NCBI RefSeq assembly: GCF_004310865.1
Contig: NZ_SIXI01000004.1
Span: 456,315-520,314, forward strand
From: Aquabacterium lacunae
Lineage (GTDB): Bacteria; Pseudomonadota; Gammaproteobacteria; Burkholderiales; Burkholderiaceae_C
DNA length: 64,000 bases
Reading direction: 5' to 3'
Each line of letters opens with the position of its first letter. Within the stretch, counting starts at the first letter, position 1. Positions 12,256-21,558 of this stretch are shown one piece after another. The notes under the pieces are model-generated. The model saw only the letters and a list, made by a program, of their open reading frames with translations, did no database searches and had not been told where the DNA came from. The position numbers were made by a program, and so were the translations under genes.

Positions 12256-13038
12256 TCAAACCTTGCGGCGACGGCTCCAGACCAGCCCTGCGCCACACAG
12301 CGCCATCAGCGCCAGCGAGCCAGGCTCAGGGACGCCGGTGGGCGGCGGTGGCGTCTCGTTCACCGTGCCAGCCACCGACATCAGCTTGAACGAATCGCAG
12401 TTGCTGTCGTTGCCCAGTGCGATGACCATCCAGTAGCTGGAAAACACGTTGGTGGTCCATGAAGCTGATCCACCAAACGATGTGCCGTTGGAGGCACCCA
12501 CATCGGGCTTGTGCTGAACCTGCACCCATCCGGTCGAGCCGATGGGTGTCATGCTGGAGGGGCCTGTCGGCGTACCGCCCATCCACGCGTACACGGTGAT
12601 GTCGGAATCGTTGAAACCATTGACCGGGTTGTCAGTGGCGTTCCAACCAATCGACAACGCGTTCAGCGACACCGACTGGGTGAATCGCATCACCAAGGAA
12701 TCGTAAGTGCCGCCATTGTCGATCGCATGCGGACCCGACGTGTTGGTGTCACCGTTGGCCATGATCCCCAGGCCGTTGCCCTGGAACGACACCACGGCCG
12801 CGTTGGCAGCGCTGGTGGTCGAACTCCAGGTCAAACCGGCCACGTCAACATCCACGCCGCCGGAGTTGGTGGCGCAGTTGATGGCACCCCAGGAGCCCGC
12901 CGCAGCCACCGTGCCATCGCCACAGGTGCTGAACGAACTGGACCAGTTGGTTGCAGCCAACGCCTGCGCGCACAGACCCACAGCCATCGCAGAAGCGATG
13001 ACAGCGCGGCGGGCAATGTGTTGTATCAAATGGGTCAT
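12256..13038 (-). CDS. PEP-CTERM sorting-domain surface protein
   Basis: The protein has 260 residues and is exported. It has an N-terminal signal peptide (RR, then a hydrophobic stretch ending ...CAQALA, cleavage near residue 30). A Gly/Ser/Thr/Asn-rich body follows, and then the C-terminal PEP-CTERM tripartite tail: VPEPGSLAL, a transmembrane helix and the basic end SRRRKV. Such proteins are cut by an exosortase near the PEP motif and released or anchored at the surface, often within an exopolysaccharide. A longer reading from 13095 is possible, but the ATG at 13038 starts exactly at the signal peptide. No exosortase gene is in the window. A sigma-54-type promoter lies 40 bp upstream. The body resembles exosortase-dependent surface proteins; its function is unknown. 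Confidence 0.9.
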   Translation of the reverse strand: MTHLIQHIARRAVIASAMAVGLCAQALAATNWSSSFSTCGDGTVAAAGSWGAINCATNSGGVDVDVAGLTWSSTTSAANAAVVSFQGNGLGIMANGDTNTSGPHAIDNGGTYDSLVMRFTQSVSLNALSIGWNATDNPVNGFNDSDITVYAWMGGTPTGPSSMTPIGSTGWVQVQHKPDVGASNGTSFGGSASWTTNVFSSYWMVIALGNDSNCDSFKLMSVAGTVNETPPPPTGVPEPGSLALMALCGAGLVWSRRRKV

Positions 13039-13077
13039 GTTGTGGCTTCCCGACCTGTCTTGTTTTGTAACAACCAA

Positions 13078-13093
13078 GCAAGATGCAGGCCGC
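13078..13093 (-). promoter_or_regulatory. Candidate sigma-54 (-24/-12) promoter of the PEP-CTERM gene
   Basis: On the minus strand GGC (from 13091) and TTGC (13081-13078) give the GG-N10-GC spacing required by sigma-54, and the -12 element TTGCT is a full match. The predicted transcript would start near 13066, about 28 nt before the ATG. PEP-CTERM genes in related bacteria are known to be switched on by RpoN with the PrsK/PrsR pair. Confidence 0.5.
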
Positions 13094-13118
13094 ATTCAAA
13101 AAGTCTTTCAGAAACAAT

Positions 13119-13149
13119 GTGTTGCGTTTTCAGCATGATCGCGCAACAC
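13119..13149. promoter_or_regulatory. Perfect 8-bp inverted repeat, candidate activator (PrsR-type) site
   Basis: GTGTTGCG (13119-13126) and CGCAACAC (13142-13149) are perfect inverted arms 15 bp apart, centred about 50 bp upstream of the -24 element. This is the normal place for an enhancer site bound by a sigma-54 activator. There is no T-tract, so it is not a typical terminator for prsT, which ends at 13174. Confidence 0.45.
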
Positions 13150-13173
13150 GGAGTCTGTCAAAAATCCCGACAG

Positions 13174-16014
13174 TCACTTGAGCGTCTTGAGCAGCGCCCT
13201 GGCATCTTCCGCACCGTCAAAAGAACTCGCCGTGCGCAAAGCCTCCTGAAGTTCTTGTCGTGCCTCGGCAGCGCGGCCTGTGGCGGCCAGCACCGCGCCG
13301 AGGTGGTAGCGGATTTCCGGATGCGAGGGTGCACGCAAACGAGCATCTCGTAACAAGCCCAGAGCTTGCTCCACTCGGCCTCGTTTGAACAGCACCCAAC
13401 CGAGGGTATCGACCACCAGCGGATGGGTGGGGGCCAGCTTGTGGGCACGTTCGGCCGTTTCAAGGGCCTGAGGCGCATTGAGCCTCAGTTGCACATTGGC
13501 CAGGCTGTTGAGCGCATCGACCTGCCGGGGGTTCTGCGTCACCACAGAACGGTAGACCGATTCCGCCTCTTGCCAGCGCCCCAACTGCACCAGCGCACGC
13601 CCCACGGCCAGAGACAACGTGTCATCACGCGGCGTTTTGCGCAGCTGCAGTTGCCCCACCGACAGAGCCTCCGCCTGCTGCCCCGCAGACTCGAGCGCCG
13701 ACATGAGCTGCCGCGCGGTCAAGGCGCTGGGCTCCACCTTGTGCGCCTGCCGGAAGGCCGCCACCGCCGCAGGAACCTGTCCACGCGACAGGGCCACCTG
13801 CCCAACAAGGCTATGCCCCACCGCCCTGGCAGGCAGGTCCCGGGCCAAAGCCTGTGCGCGTTGCCCAGCTTTCTCGGGCTGCCCTTGCCGCAATTCGACT
13901 TGCACCATCAGCCCGCGCGCCTGCACATGGGCGGGGTCTGCGTTCAAGGCCTTGTCCAGGCTGTAGGCCGCACCCTGGAGGTGTGACGCTGCGAGCTGCG
14001 CCTTGGCCACCTCGACCTGGAGGTCTGGGTTGTACTCGGCCACTCGGGTGGCAGTGGACAGTGTGGCCCTGGCCTGGGTGGTGTCCTGCATCGCAATCTG
14101 GGTGCGGGCATGCATCAGCAAGACGTTCAGGTTGTCCGGCTGTTTATCCAGGGCCAATTTGCCTTCTTCCAGCGCCTCTTTCCATTGCGTGCGCTGTTGG
14201 TACCACTGGATCAGGGCCATGTTCCAGCGCAGGTCGTTGCGTTCACTGACCTCGCGCGCGCGGATCAACCAGCGGATGGCATCGTCGGCGCGACCGCGAC
14301 GCTCCAGAATGCGCCCCATTTCCGCCAGTGCGTCGCTGGATTTGGGCGCATCGCGCATCACGGTCTTCAGCCGGGCTTCGGCGGCATCCAGGGCGCCGGC
14401 CGAGATGTCCATGCGCGCCAGTTGCAACCTGGCCGAAACCAGCTGTGGAGACAGGCTGAGTGCCTTTTCATACGCCAGACGGGCATCGGCGGGCTTGCGT
14501 GCGCGCATCAGGATGTCACCCAGCAAGTTGTGCATGCCCGCCTGAGAAGGCTGGCGACTCACCAGGTCGCGGATCACCTTCAGGGCCTGCTCATGTCGTC
14601 CTTGCTGACTGTACAGCTGGGCCAGCGTCACACCAGCCCCCACTTGCCGGTTGTCTTTTTTCCAGGCCAGCTCGAATTCCTTGATGGCATCGTCAGCGCG
14701 GCCGTTGCGCATCAGGCTCATGCCCAGGGCCACCCGGGACTCGGGCTGGTCCTGCTGAGCCAGGGCCTCCTGAAACAAGCGGGTGGCGCGCGCGGCATTG
14801 CCTTGCGCCATGTGGGCAGACCCGAGCAAGGTCAAGGCCATGGCATCGTTGGGTTGACGGCGGAGATGCGACTCCAACAGGGGGATGGCGGACTTCGGGT
14901 GCCCCTCCAGAAGATGCAGCCGAGCAATCAGGCGCACCACCGGGGTGTCTGGCTGAGCACGGTTATAGGCTTCCAGGTACTGGCGTGCCTTGGCATGGCT
15001 ACCCAGTCCGTAATGCGACAGGCCGTTGAGCATCAGCAGGTGTGGCCGGTGGCGAACAAAAGGCATCGGCACCGGATCCAGCAAGCGGGTGACCTCCTGG
15101 AACGCGGCCCGCGCCACGTCGGCACGTCCGTCTCGCTCGGCCAGCACAGCCCGAAGGTAGGCCGCACGCGGCTCTCGCGGTGCCACTTTGGCGATCTGCT
15201 CAAGTCGCCGAGCAGCCGCTTCACCTTGGTTGCGGTCGACCAGAATACCGGCCGCGGCCACCAGCGATTCAACATGATCGGGCGCAATCGAAAGGGCCTT
15301 GACGTGATCGGCCAGAGCTTGATCGAGTTGCCCCTGCACATGCCTGACCGTGGCCCGCGCGTTGTAGGCTTCGGGGTCCTGCGGATTGATCACCAAGGCC
15401 TGCTCGGCGGCCTTGAGTGCAGCATCGAACTGCCGCTGCCTGACACGCACCGGCACCTCGGCCAACCACACATCGGCGCGACGGTCATTGAGCGCTCGGG
15501 CCTGGGCGATCGTGTCCAGGCTGGATCGGAAGTCTCCCAGGTCCGACTGCGCGGCAGCCCTTTGAAGCAGCAAGGAAGCCATCACCTCAGGGGGCAGTCC
15601 GGACGGCTGCAACTGCGGGTGCACCAGCATGTCGGTCTGACGGCCCTGCGAATTCAGGGCCTGCGCCAGATGGACCACCACCTCGGAGCGACTGATGCCG
15701 AGCTTGAGGGCTTCTGTGTACGCCACTTCTGCACCGATGACATCGCCATTTTGGTGAAGGGCTCGTCCCAGCTGATACTGAAGCGCGAGCTTGCCCGGCT
15801 CCTTCTTGATGGCGTTTTTGAGCTGAATGATGGCGCCAGCGAAGTCTTTGGCATCCATGCGACGCAAAGCGTCTTCATGGTAATCAATTGACCAGGCCGA
15901 AGGCGCCGCCAAAGCCAGGCTCAGCAGCCACGCCAGCCGCCATTGCAGTGTGTGGTGAGCGCGAAAAACGGAGTTCAGGGGCATCATGCTGCCGATTGTG
16001 ACGTCAATGGCCAC
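13174..16014 (-). CDS. prsT: PEP-CTERM system TPR-repeat protein PrsT
   Basis: The protein has 946 residues and is built almost wholly of tetratricopeptide repeats after a signal peptide (hydrophobic WRLAWLLSLALAA, then SAWS). Its N-terminal start ALRRMDAKDFAGAIIQLKNA and overall length match PrsT, the TPR protein that accompanies exosortase/PEP-CTERM systems and is thought to help polysaccharide or protein export. Many family members are lipoproteins, but no cysteine follows the signal here. I kept the GTG at 16014 because AAGGGGG lies 8 nt before it; ATG codons at 15987 and 15984 would give a more usual signal peptide. It sits next to a PEP-CTERM substrate gene. Confidence 0.85.
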   Translation of the reverse strand: MAIDVTIGSMMPLNSVFRAHHTLQWRLAWLLSLALAAPSAWSIDYHEDALRRMDAKDFAGAIIQLKNAIKKEPGKLALQYQLGRALHQNGDVIGAEVAYTEALKLGISRSEVVVHLAQALNSQGRQTDMLVHPQLQPSGLPPEVMASLLLQRAAAQSDLGDFRSSLDTIAQARALNDRRADVWLAEVPVRVRQRQFDAALKAAEQALVINPQDPEAYNARATVRHVQGQLDQALADHVKALSIAPDHVESLVAAAGILVDRNQGEAAARRLEQIAKVAPREPRAAYLRAVLAERDGRADVARAAFQEVTRLLDPVPMPFVRHRPHLLMLNGLSHYGLGSHAKARQYLEAYNRAQPDTPVVRLIARLHLLEGHPKSAIPLLESHLRRQPNDAMALTLLGSAHMAQGNAARATRLFQEALAQQDQPESRVALGMSLMRNGRADDAIKEFELAWKKDNRQVGAGVTLAQLYSQQGRHEQALKVIRDLVSRQPSQAGMHNLLGDILMRARKPADARLAYEKALSLSPQLVSARLQLARMDISAGALDAAEARLKTVMRDAPKSSDALAEMGRILERRGRADDAIRWLIRAREVSERNDLRWNMALIQWYQQRTQWKEALEEGKLALDKQPDNLNVLLMHARTQIAMQDTTQARATLSTATRVAEYNPDLQVEVAKAQLAASHLQGAAYSLDKALNADPAHVQARGLMVQVELRQGQPEKAGQRAQALARDLPARAVGHSLVGQVALSRGQVPAAVAAFRQAHKVEPSALTARQLMSALESAGQQAEALSVGQLQLRKTPRDDTLSLAVGRALVQLGRWQEAESVYRSVVTQNPRQVDALNSLANVQLRLNAPQALETAERAHKLAPTHPLVVDTLGWVLFKRGRVEQALGLLRDARLRAPSHPEIRYHLGAVLAATGRAAEARQELQEALRTASSFDGAEDARALLKTLK

Positions 16015-16076
16015 GCGCCAAGCCCCCTTGATGCGGGCCCCCCGACCACCCAGTTCAAGCCCCCGTGCACCACCAT

Positions 16077-16090
16077 GCGGTAGATGTGCC
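16077..16090 (-). promoter_or_regulatory. Candidate sigma-54 promoter of prsT
   Basis: The minus strand reads GGCAC (from 16090), five bases, then CCGC (to 16077), giving GG-N10-GC with a perfect -24 box but CC instead of TT in the -12 box. It lies 60-75 bp before the prsT start and after the end of the preceding gene. Confidence 0.4.
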
Positions 16091-16105
16091 CCACATCACC
16101 CTGCC

Positions 16106-17485
16106 TCAGGCAGCCATGGTCCGGGAGGGATCGTCGACGACGCCATGCAGGCGCATGGTCGAAGCCTCGGGGCTGCGGCCAGGCGTGGACCGCGCGGCCA
16201 CTTGCGCCAACTCATGGGCCGAGAGGGGCTGTCGGGTGCCTTCGGGCAACGGCTGGCGGGTGGCGCACAGCCACAGGGCCGACGCCAATGAGCCCGGACG
16301 CATCAAGGACCACGGCGATACGTGGCGTGCGCCCACAGCCATCATGCGCGCGGCCCACCGGGGATCTCGCACGGCGGCCGCACAGAACAGGTGTTCAGCC
16401 GCATTGAGCTGCAGACGCCGCGCGAAGTCGTCGATGAAGAAGCGGTGGGGTCCGAAGTGCTGGCGCACCTGACGGGCGTAGGCCTTCAGGCCCTCGCGCC
16501 GCCAGCGCTCGTCTTTCAGCCGACCGGACAGGGCCTCGGCCAGCCACTCAGCGCCCTGCAGAGCCCAGCCGCAGCCCACGCCGTGGACGTAGTCCACGCT
16601 CTGAAGAGCGTCCCCCACCAGGGCCATGCCTCGCACCACCGGTGGACGGTACAGATTGGGGTGGTCACGCACGACCATCAGGTCGCCTGCCACGTCGGCC
16701 TCGTGCAGCTGCGGGGCATCGGGGAGACTGCGGATGCGCGCCAGCAAGGCGTCATGCACCTCAGGCCGTTCCAGCCCGTCGAACCGATCCGGCGGCGCAC
16801 ACCAGGCCAGCAGGGTCACACTGTCGTCGTTGGGGAACACATAGGCCACCTCGGGGCCCGTGAGCCACATCTGCGAACGCTGCCCGCGCTGCAGGTCGAC
16901 ACCACGCATGGCCAACATCACACCATGGCGCCGGTTCTGCGACTGCCGCGGCACCACGCCCGCCAGACGGGCCATCTCGCTGTGCCGGCCGTCGGCGGCC
17001 ACCACCAGCGGGGTGCGAAGGCTGCGCTCGCCGATGGCGCCCTGCACACGCACGCCTGCGATTCGGCCTTGATGGTCAATCAGCCCGCGAGCTGACACCC
17101 CCGTGAGCAGGGTCACTCCGCGTGTGTCCGAGGCGAGCTGTCGCACCATGGGGTCGAGGCGAGCACGGCGGATGTTGTAGCCATGCAGCGGCTGGCCTGG
17201 TGGGTGATGTTCAGGGTGGTCCGCGATCCAGCCGTGCGGAGTGTGCAGCTCCATGATGTTGGGCACCCCACCCGCCGTCTCGATCAATGGCACCAGGCCC
17301 AGCCGCTCCAGCACCGGCCAAGCCGAGGCCTGGATGTAATGGGTGCACAACTGCTTGTGGGTGTCGTGCCGCGCATGGCGCTCGATCAGGGCCACACGGG
17401 CCCCGCCTCGGGCCAGCAGGATGGCTGTGGCGCAGCCGGCCAGGCTGGCACCGACCACCACGACATCGAAATCGGCTTGCGGCAT
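16106..17485 (-). CDS. FAD-dependent oxidoreductase (PHBH-fold / geranylgeranyl-reductase-like)
   Basis: The protein has 459 residues. The N-terminal FAD-binding Rossmann motif VVVGASLAGCATA starts at about residue 8 and ends in the acidic IERH. A second FAD motif, VGDALQSVDYVHGVGCGWAL, lies near residue 290-310. These are the marks of class A flavoprotein monooxygenases and geranylgeranyl reductases. The ATG at 17485 is preceded by a good AGGAG site. No pathway neighbour reveals the substrate: it stands alone between prsT and the YhaN/YhaO pair. Hydroxylation or halogenation of an aromatic, or saturation of an isoprenoid, are equally possible. Confidence 0.75.
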   Translation of the reverse strand: MPQADFDVVVVGASLAGCATAILLARGGARVALIERHARHDTHKQLCTHYIQASAWPVLERLGLVPLIETAGGVPNIMELHTPHGWIADHPEHHPPGQPLHGYNIRRARLDPMVRQLASDTRGVTLLTGVSARGLIDHQGRIAGVRVQGAIGERSLRTPLVVAADGRHSEMARLAGVVPRQSQNRRHGVMLAMRGVDLQRGQRSQMWLTGPEVAYVFPNDDSVTLLAWCAPPDRFDGLERPEVHDALLARIRSLPDAPQLHEADVAGDLMVVRDHPNLYRPPVVRGMALVGDALQSVDYVHGVGCGWALQGAEWLAEALSGRLKDERWRREGLKAYARQVRQHFGPHRFFIDDFARRLQLNAAEHLFCAAAVRDPRWAARMMAVGARHVSPWSLMRPGSLASALWLCATRQPLPEGTRQPLSAHELAQVAARSTPGRSPEASTMRLHGVVDDPSRTMAA

Positions 17486-17626
17486 GGTCGCTCCTGAAAT
17501 GAGTGCGACAGGCCGACGCCACTGCACCGTGCAGCCCGTCCCGCGATGCGGGATGCCCCATTGCAGCACGAAGCCTTGGTGTCCGAAAGACGGGGTATTC
17601 CCCCTGATGGCTGCAGAGCCGCGCCA

Positions 17627-20374
17627 TCAGCCCGCGGGCAACACACGGGGCGCCATGCCCAGGTCACGCCACCACTCGGGGTGGCAGCTGAACAGCAGCA
17701 CCTGGTGGCGTGTGGCGGCGTCGAACAGCACGCGCTTCATCTGGGTCAGGCGCTGGGCATCGGTGTGCACCAGGGCATCGTCCAGCATGATCAGCGTGGG
17801 CCGCCCCGCCTCGCGCAGCAGGTCGGCATAGGCCAGTCGGCTGATCAGGCCCAGTTGCTCGCGTGCGCCGAAGCTCAATTCGTCGAGGACGCCCCGTTCA
17901 GCCAGCCCGCCAGCCTGTGGCCGCTGCAGCACCGTGGGCACCAGCGTGGGACTGAGCGTGAGTTCAGCCCCGGGGAACAGCAGGCCCAGGTAGCGCTGGA
18001 GGTGATGTTGCAAAGGCGCCTGCAGGCGCGTCAGGGCAGCCTGCCGGTGGACCTGCAGGCGATCGCGCAGCAAGGTCAGCGCTTCGGCGCGTTGTTGCAG
18101 CTCGGCCAGGCGGCGTGCAGCGCGGGCGGCCTCGGCCTGAGCCAGGGCGAGCCGCTCTTCCAGCCCCTGCGCGCCTTGCTGGGCCAGCGCCTGCTCGCTC
18201 AGGGCCAGCTGCGTGCTGCGCTGCTGGTGGGTCTGCCGAACCTGGGCCAGGCTGCGCCCCAGGCGGCTCACGTCCTGCGCCAGAATGTCCGGGCGCGCCT
18301 GGCTGATCTGCTGCTGACACTGCTGCACGCGGGCCTGCTGGGTCTGCAGCAAGGTGTGCAGCTCGGTCAGTCGGGCCTGGGCCTCGGCCTGTTCCCGCAG
18401 CTGGTCGGGCTGCTGCGCCTGCTGTTCGGCCAGGGCCCACTCGCGCTGGGTGGAATCGGCCAGTGCACGGGCCGCGGCTTGTTCGCTCTGGGCCTGAGCG
18501 TGCGCCGCGGTGGCGCGCTGCAGGGCCTGCTCGGCCAGCTTGCAGGCGGCCTCGGCTTCCGCCACGGTGGCCGCTAAACCTGCGCCGGGTTCGGCCAATG
18601 CCGAGTCTGCCGCGGGGTCTGATGCCGCGGTGTCTCCGGCGCGCGCCAAGGCCTGCTGCAAGGTGTCCACGTCCTGTGCCAGGCGTGCGGCGTGCGCGCG
18701 CAGGGCGGGCAGGCCATGAGGTGCGACCAGTTGCAAGGCCTGCTCGGCCAGGGCCTGTTGCTGCTGACGTCGTACCTGCTCGGCCAGACGGGCCTCCGCA
18801 CTTTCCAGGTCAGGCACCCCCAGCTCGTTCAAGGCCGCCAGCCAGGCTGCCTCCGCCGCCTGGGCCGTGTGGTGCTGCCGGGTCAAGGCCTGAGGGTCGG
18901 CGCCACCCGGTTCGATCTGCAAGGCACCCAGGCCAGGCAGGGTCAGGCGGGTGGCGCCCAGCAACAGCTGCTCGCCCTGGCCTTGCAAGCTCAGGGTTTC
19001 AGCATCTGTCAGGCCTTGTGCTTGCAAATGCTGCCCGGGCAACAGGTCAAAACGCAAGCGTGTGGCCAGGCCCTCCAGCCTCAGACGCGCCTGCGCCACA
19101 TCGGCCTGCAGGGTGCGCAGGCGCCGGATGTCTGACTCTTTCAACGACAACGCGGTGGTGCCTTGGGGCTGAGCGACAGCCAGGAGCGCACGCTCGGCCG
19201 CCTCGGCCTGCTGCACCGATTGCGCGGCTTGGGCCTGGTCGCGCCGCAGGGCCTGCAGGTCACGTTGCCACTGGCGGCATTGCTCTGCCTGCTGCGCGCG
19301 CTGCAACACAGCCTGTGCTTTCAGCCAGGCTGCTTCGGCCAGGTCGCGCTGGGTCTGCGCCTGAAGCAGGGCCTGCTCGGCACGCTGGGCACGCTCGGCC
19401 GCCAGGCGGGCCTGCTCGGCACGCTGAACCAGTCCCTGGGCCTGGCGGGCGCTGTGGCTCAGCACCTGCTGGGCCCACTGCTGCTGGCGTTGCAGTTCGG
19501 CTTCCCGGGCCTGAGCCTCATCCAGCTGCTGCCGCGCTTGTTCGGCCAGGTTCAAGGCTTCACGGGCCTGGGTCAATTGCTGCTCCAGGGCCTCCCAGGG
19601 TCGCTCGGCTTCGTCGCGCTGGTGCTCGGCGCGCAACTGACTCAGAGCATCGACCTCCTGCTGGTACTGGCTCACCTGGGCCTGCAGGTCCTGCACACGG
19701 GCCTTCGTGGCGTCCAGCTGCGCCAGGGCCTCGGCCAGGGCGCCTTTGGGCCGCCCGGTGGCGGTCAGCAGCACCTCACGCAAGGCGTCCACCTGGGCCA
19801 GCACCGCATCGCCCTCGGTGGCGGCCAGCCCGGTCAGGCCCGGTGCATCGGCACCGCCTTGGCCATGTCGGGCCAAGGCCTGGTGCAAATGGGCATGGGC
19901 ATGGTCGGCCGCCGCCTGCAAGTCCTGCCCGGTGCCCTGGCTCACCCACAACAGGCCCGGGATGCCCCAGTGCTCGGCCTTGCTGGCCCCCTTGGCCGCG
20001 AAGCCAAAACCCAGCCATTGGGCCAGGTGGTCTTCGGCCTCGGCGCCTTGCCAGCTCTGCGCCCCGATGCGCAGGTCACAGCGGCGCTTGCTGCCCAGGA
20101 ACGATTTGCTCAACTCACCGGCCACGCCATCGTGCTCGAAGCCGAGCACCACCTGCGGCGTGGCGCCACTGTCGCCCCAAGGCCGCAGATCATCCACCGC
20201 CGTGGAGCGGTAGCGCTCGAAGAAAGCCGCCCGAATCGCCCGCACCAGGGTGCTCTTGCCCGCTTCGTTGGGGCCACAGATCAGGTTCAGCCCGGGCTGC
20301 AGGTCACGCAGCTCGAAAGGCTGGCGAAAGCGCCGCAGCTGCTCGACCTTCAGGCGCGTCAGGTGAAAGCTCAT
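17627..20374 (-). CDS. YhaN/SbcC-like AAA family ATPase with long coiled coil
   Basis: The protein has 915 residues and SMC/Rad50-like architecture. Walker A GPNEAGKST is at residues 34-42, followed by some 700 residues of Gln/Ala/Leu-rich coiled coil. The ABC signature LSFGAREQL starts at about 833 and Walker B LIMLDDALVHTD covers about 862-873. It lacks the CxxC zinc hook of Rad50/SbcC, so it fits the YhaN group. With the nuclease encoded just upstream it probably forms a DNA-end or branched-DNA processing complex. Start and stop overlap (ATGA) with the nuclease gene, giving coupled translation. SbcC itself is less likely because of the missing hook. Confidence 0.8.
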   Translation of the reverse strand: MSFHLTRLKVEQLRRFRQPFELRDLQPGLNLICGPNEAGKSTLVRAIRAAFFERYRSTAVDDLRPWGDSGATPQVVLGFEHDGVAGELSKSFLGSKRRCDLRIGAQSWQGAEAEDHLAQWLGFGFAAKGASKAEHWGIPGLLWVSQGTGQDLQAAADHAHAHLHQALARHGQGGADAPGLTGLAATEGDAVLAQVDALREVLLTATGRPKGALAEALAQLDATKARVQDLQAQVSQYQQEVDALSQLRAEHQRDEAERPWEALEQQLTQAREALNLAEQARQQLDEAQAREAELQRQQQWAQQVLSHSARQAQGLVQRAEQARLAAERAQRAEQALLQAQTQRDLAEAAWLKAQAVLQRAQQAEQCRQWQRDLQALRRDQAQAAQSVQQAEAAERALLAVAQPQGTTALSLKESDIRRLRTLQADVAQARLRLEGLATRLRFDLLPGQHLQAQGLTDAETLSLQGQGEQLLLGATRLTLPGLGALQIEPGGADPQALTRQHHTAQAAEAAWLAALNELGVPDLESAEARLAEQVRRQQQQALAEQALQLVAPHGLPALRAHAARLAQDVDTLQQALARAGDTAASDPAADSALAEPGAGLAATVAEAEAACKLAEQALQRATAAHAQAQSEQAAARALADSTQREWALAEQQAQQPDQLREQAEAQARLTELHTLLQTQQARVQQCQQQISQARPDILAQDVSRLGRSLAQVRQTHQQRSTQLALSEQALAQQGAQGLEERLALAQAEAARAARRLAELQQRAEALTLLRDRLQVHRQAALTRLQAPLQHHLQRYLGLLFPGAELTLSPTLVPTVLQRPQAGGLAERGVLDELSFGAREQLGLISRLAYADLLREAGRPTLIMLDDALVHTDAQRLTQMKRVLFDAATRHQVLLFSCHPEWWRDLGMAPRVLPAG

Positions 20375-21498
20375 GCCGTGCCCCCCTGGCGCTCGGCCAG
20401 CACACCCGCCAGGATGGCCAGGGCTTCGCGGTGCACGGCCTGCTGCTCGGGCGTGCCGTGGGCCTGACCGTGTCGCAGGTCATCGATGACCGGGGCCAGG
20501 TAACCATCGGCCTTCAGGCGCGCCAGGTCCTCGTCGGAAGGCTGCAGGCGCACGGCACCCAAGGGGGCATCCAGATGGCGCAAGCGCGCGCTCGCCTGTG
20601 CCAGCGCTTCGCGCAGGGTCTGGTGGCCTGGCAGGTCGAGGGCGCCGCTCAGGGCCAGCTGCACCACGGCACCGTCAGGCAACTGCTGCAGGCTGTGCAC
20701 CAGGGCTTGCACGTCAGAGGCCACATGCAGCGCGGCCTCCAGGCTGAACCAGCGGTGCCGCGCCGTGGGCAGGCGTGTCACGGTGGGGGCCTGCCCCGGC
20801 TCGGGCACATCCACCAGCAAGGCGTGACCCGCATCGTTGTCGCGGAAACGATCCGGCTCGGGCGTGCCGCTGTACCAGGTACGGGCATTGACCTCGCGGC
20901 AGCCATGCCAGTCTCCCAAAGCCAGGTAATCCAGCCGCGCGCGCTCGGCGCGGTCAGGCGCGATCGGGTTGGGCGAATCGATGTGCTCGGCCAACAGGCC
21001 CTGCACGCTGCCATGGGCCAGGCCCACGCGCACCAGGCCCGCAGGCGTGTCGGCCAGGTCGAACCACGCGGTGGCATCGTCGAAGGTGTGGCGTTGCGTC
21101 AAAGGGGCCGGCAGCACGGCCAGCCCGGCCTGCGGCAGCAGCACAGGCTCGGGGCGCAGGGCCAGGTGCACATGGGCGGGCACCACGCCCAGGCGCTGCG
21201 CGCGGGTCCACACGCTTTCGGCCAGGGCCGCGTCGTGGTTGCCGGGCATCAACACCCAAGGGCCATCAAAGCCTTTCAGGGCATTGAACAGCTGGCGCAC
21301 CGTGCGCTCGGACACCGTCTGCAGGTCGAACACATCGCCCGCCACCAGCACGGCATCGGCCGCATGCTGCACCGCCAGGGCCGCCAGCCGCTCCACCGCG
21401 GCCACGCGCGCCTCGGCCAGGGGCACGGCGTCTTCTTCCGGGAAGGTGGTGTACTGGCGACCGATCTGCCAGTCGGCGGTGTGGAGGATGCGGGGCAT
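20371..21498 (-). CDS. YhaO/SbcD-like DNA repair metallophosphoesterase
   Basis: The protein has 375 residues from the ATG at 21498, which starts directly at the phosphoesterase fold. Metal-binding motifs in order: HTADWQIG (Asp8), AGDVFD, PGNHDA, and the distal LAHGS and LGDWHG. Motif I reads DxQ in place of the usual DxH. Mre11/SbcD-type enzymes use two metal ions to cut DNA ends. It precedes and overlaps the YhaN-like ATPase gene by 4 bp. A longer start at 21540 is possible but adds residues unlike the family. Confidence 0.85.
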   Translation of the reverse strand: MPRILHTADWQIGRQYTTFPEEDAVPLAEARVAAVERLAALAVQHAADAVLVAGDVFDLQTVSERTVRQLFNALKGFDGPWVLMPGNHDAALAESVWTRAQRLGVVPAHVHLALRPEPVLLPQAGLAVLPAPLTQRHTFDDATAWFDLADTPAGLVRVGLAHGSVQGLLAEHIDSPNPIAPDRAERARLDYLALGDWHGCREVNARTWYSGTPEPDRFRDNDAGHALLVDVPEPGQAPTVTRLPTARHRWFSLEAALHVASDVQALVHSLQQLPDGAVVQLALSGALDLPGHQTLREALAQASARLRHLDAPLGAVRLQPSDEDLARLKADGYLAPVIDDLRHGQAHGTPEQQAVHREALAILAGVLAERQGGTA

Positions 21499-21558
21499 GG
21501 GGGGCGTGTTCAGGGCGCACACGCAAGCGTGCCCCGGCACTGTACAACCCCATGCGGC

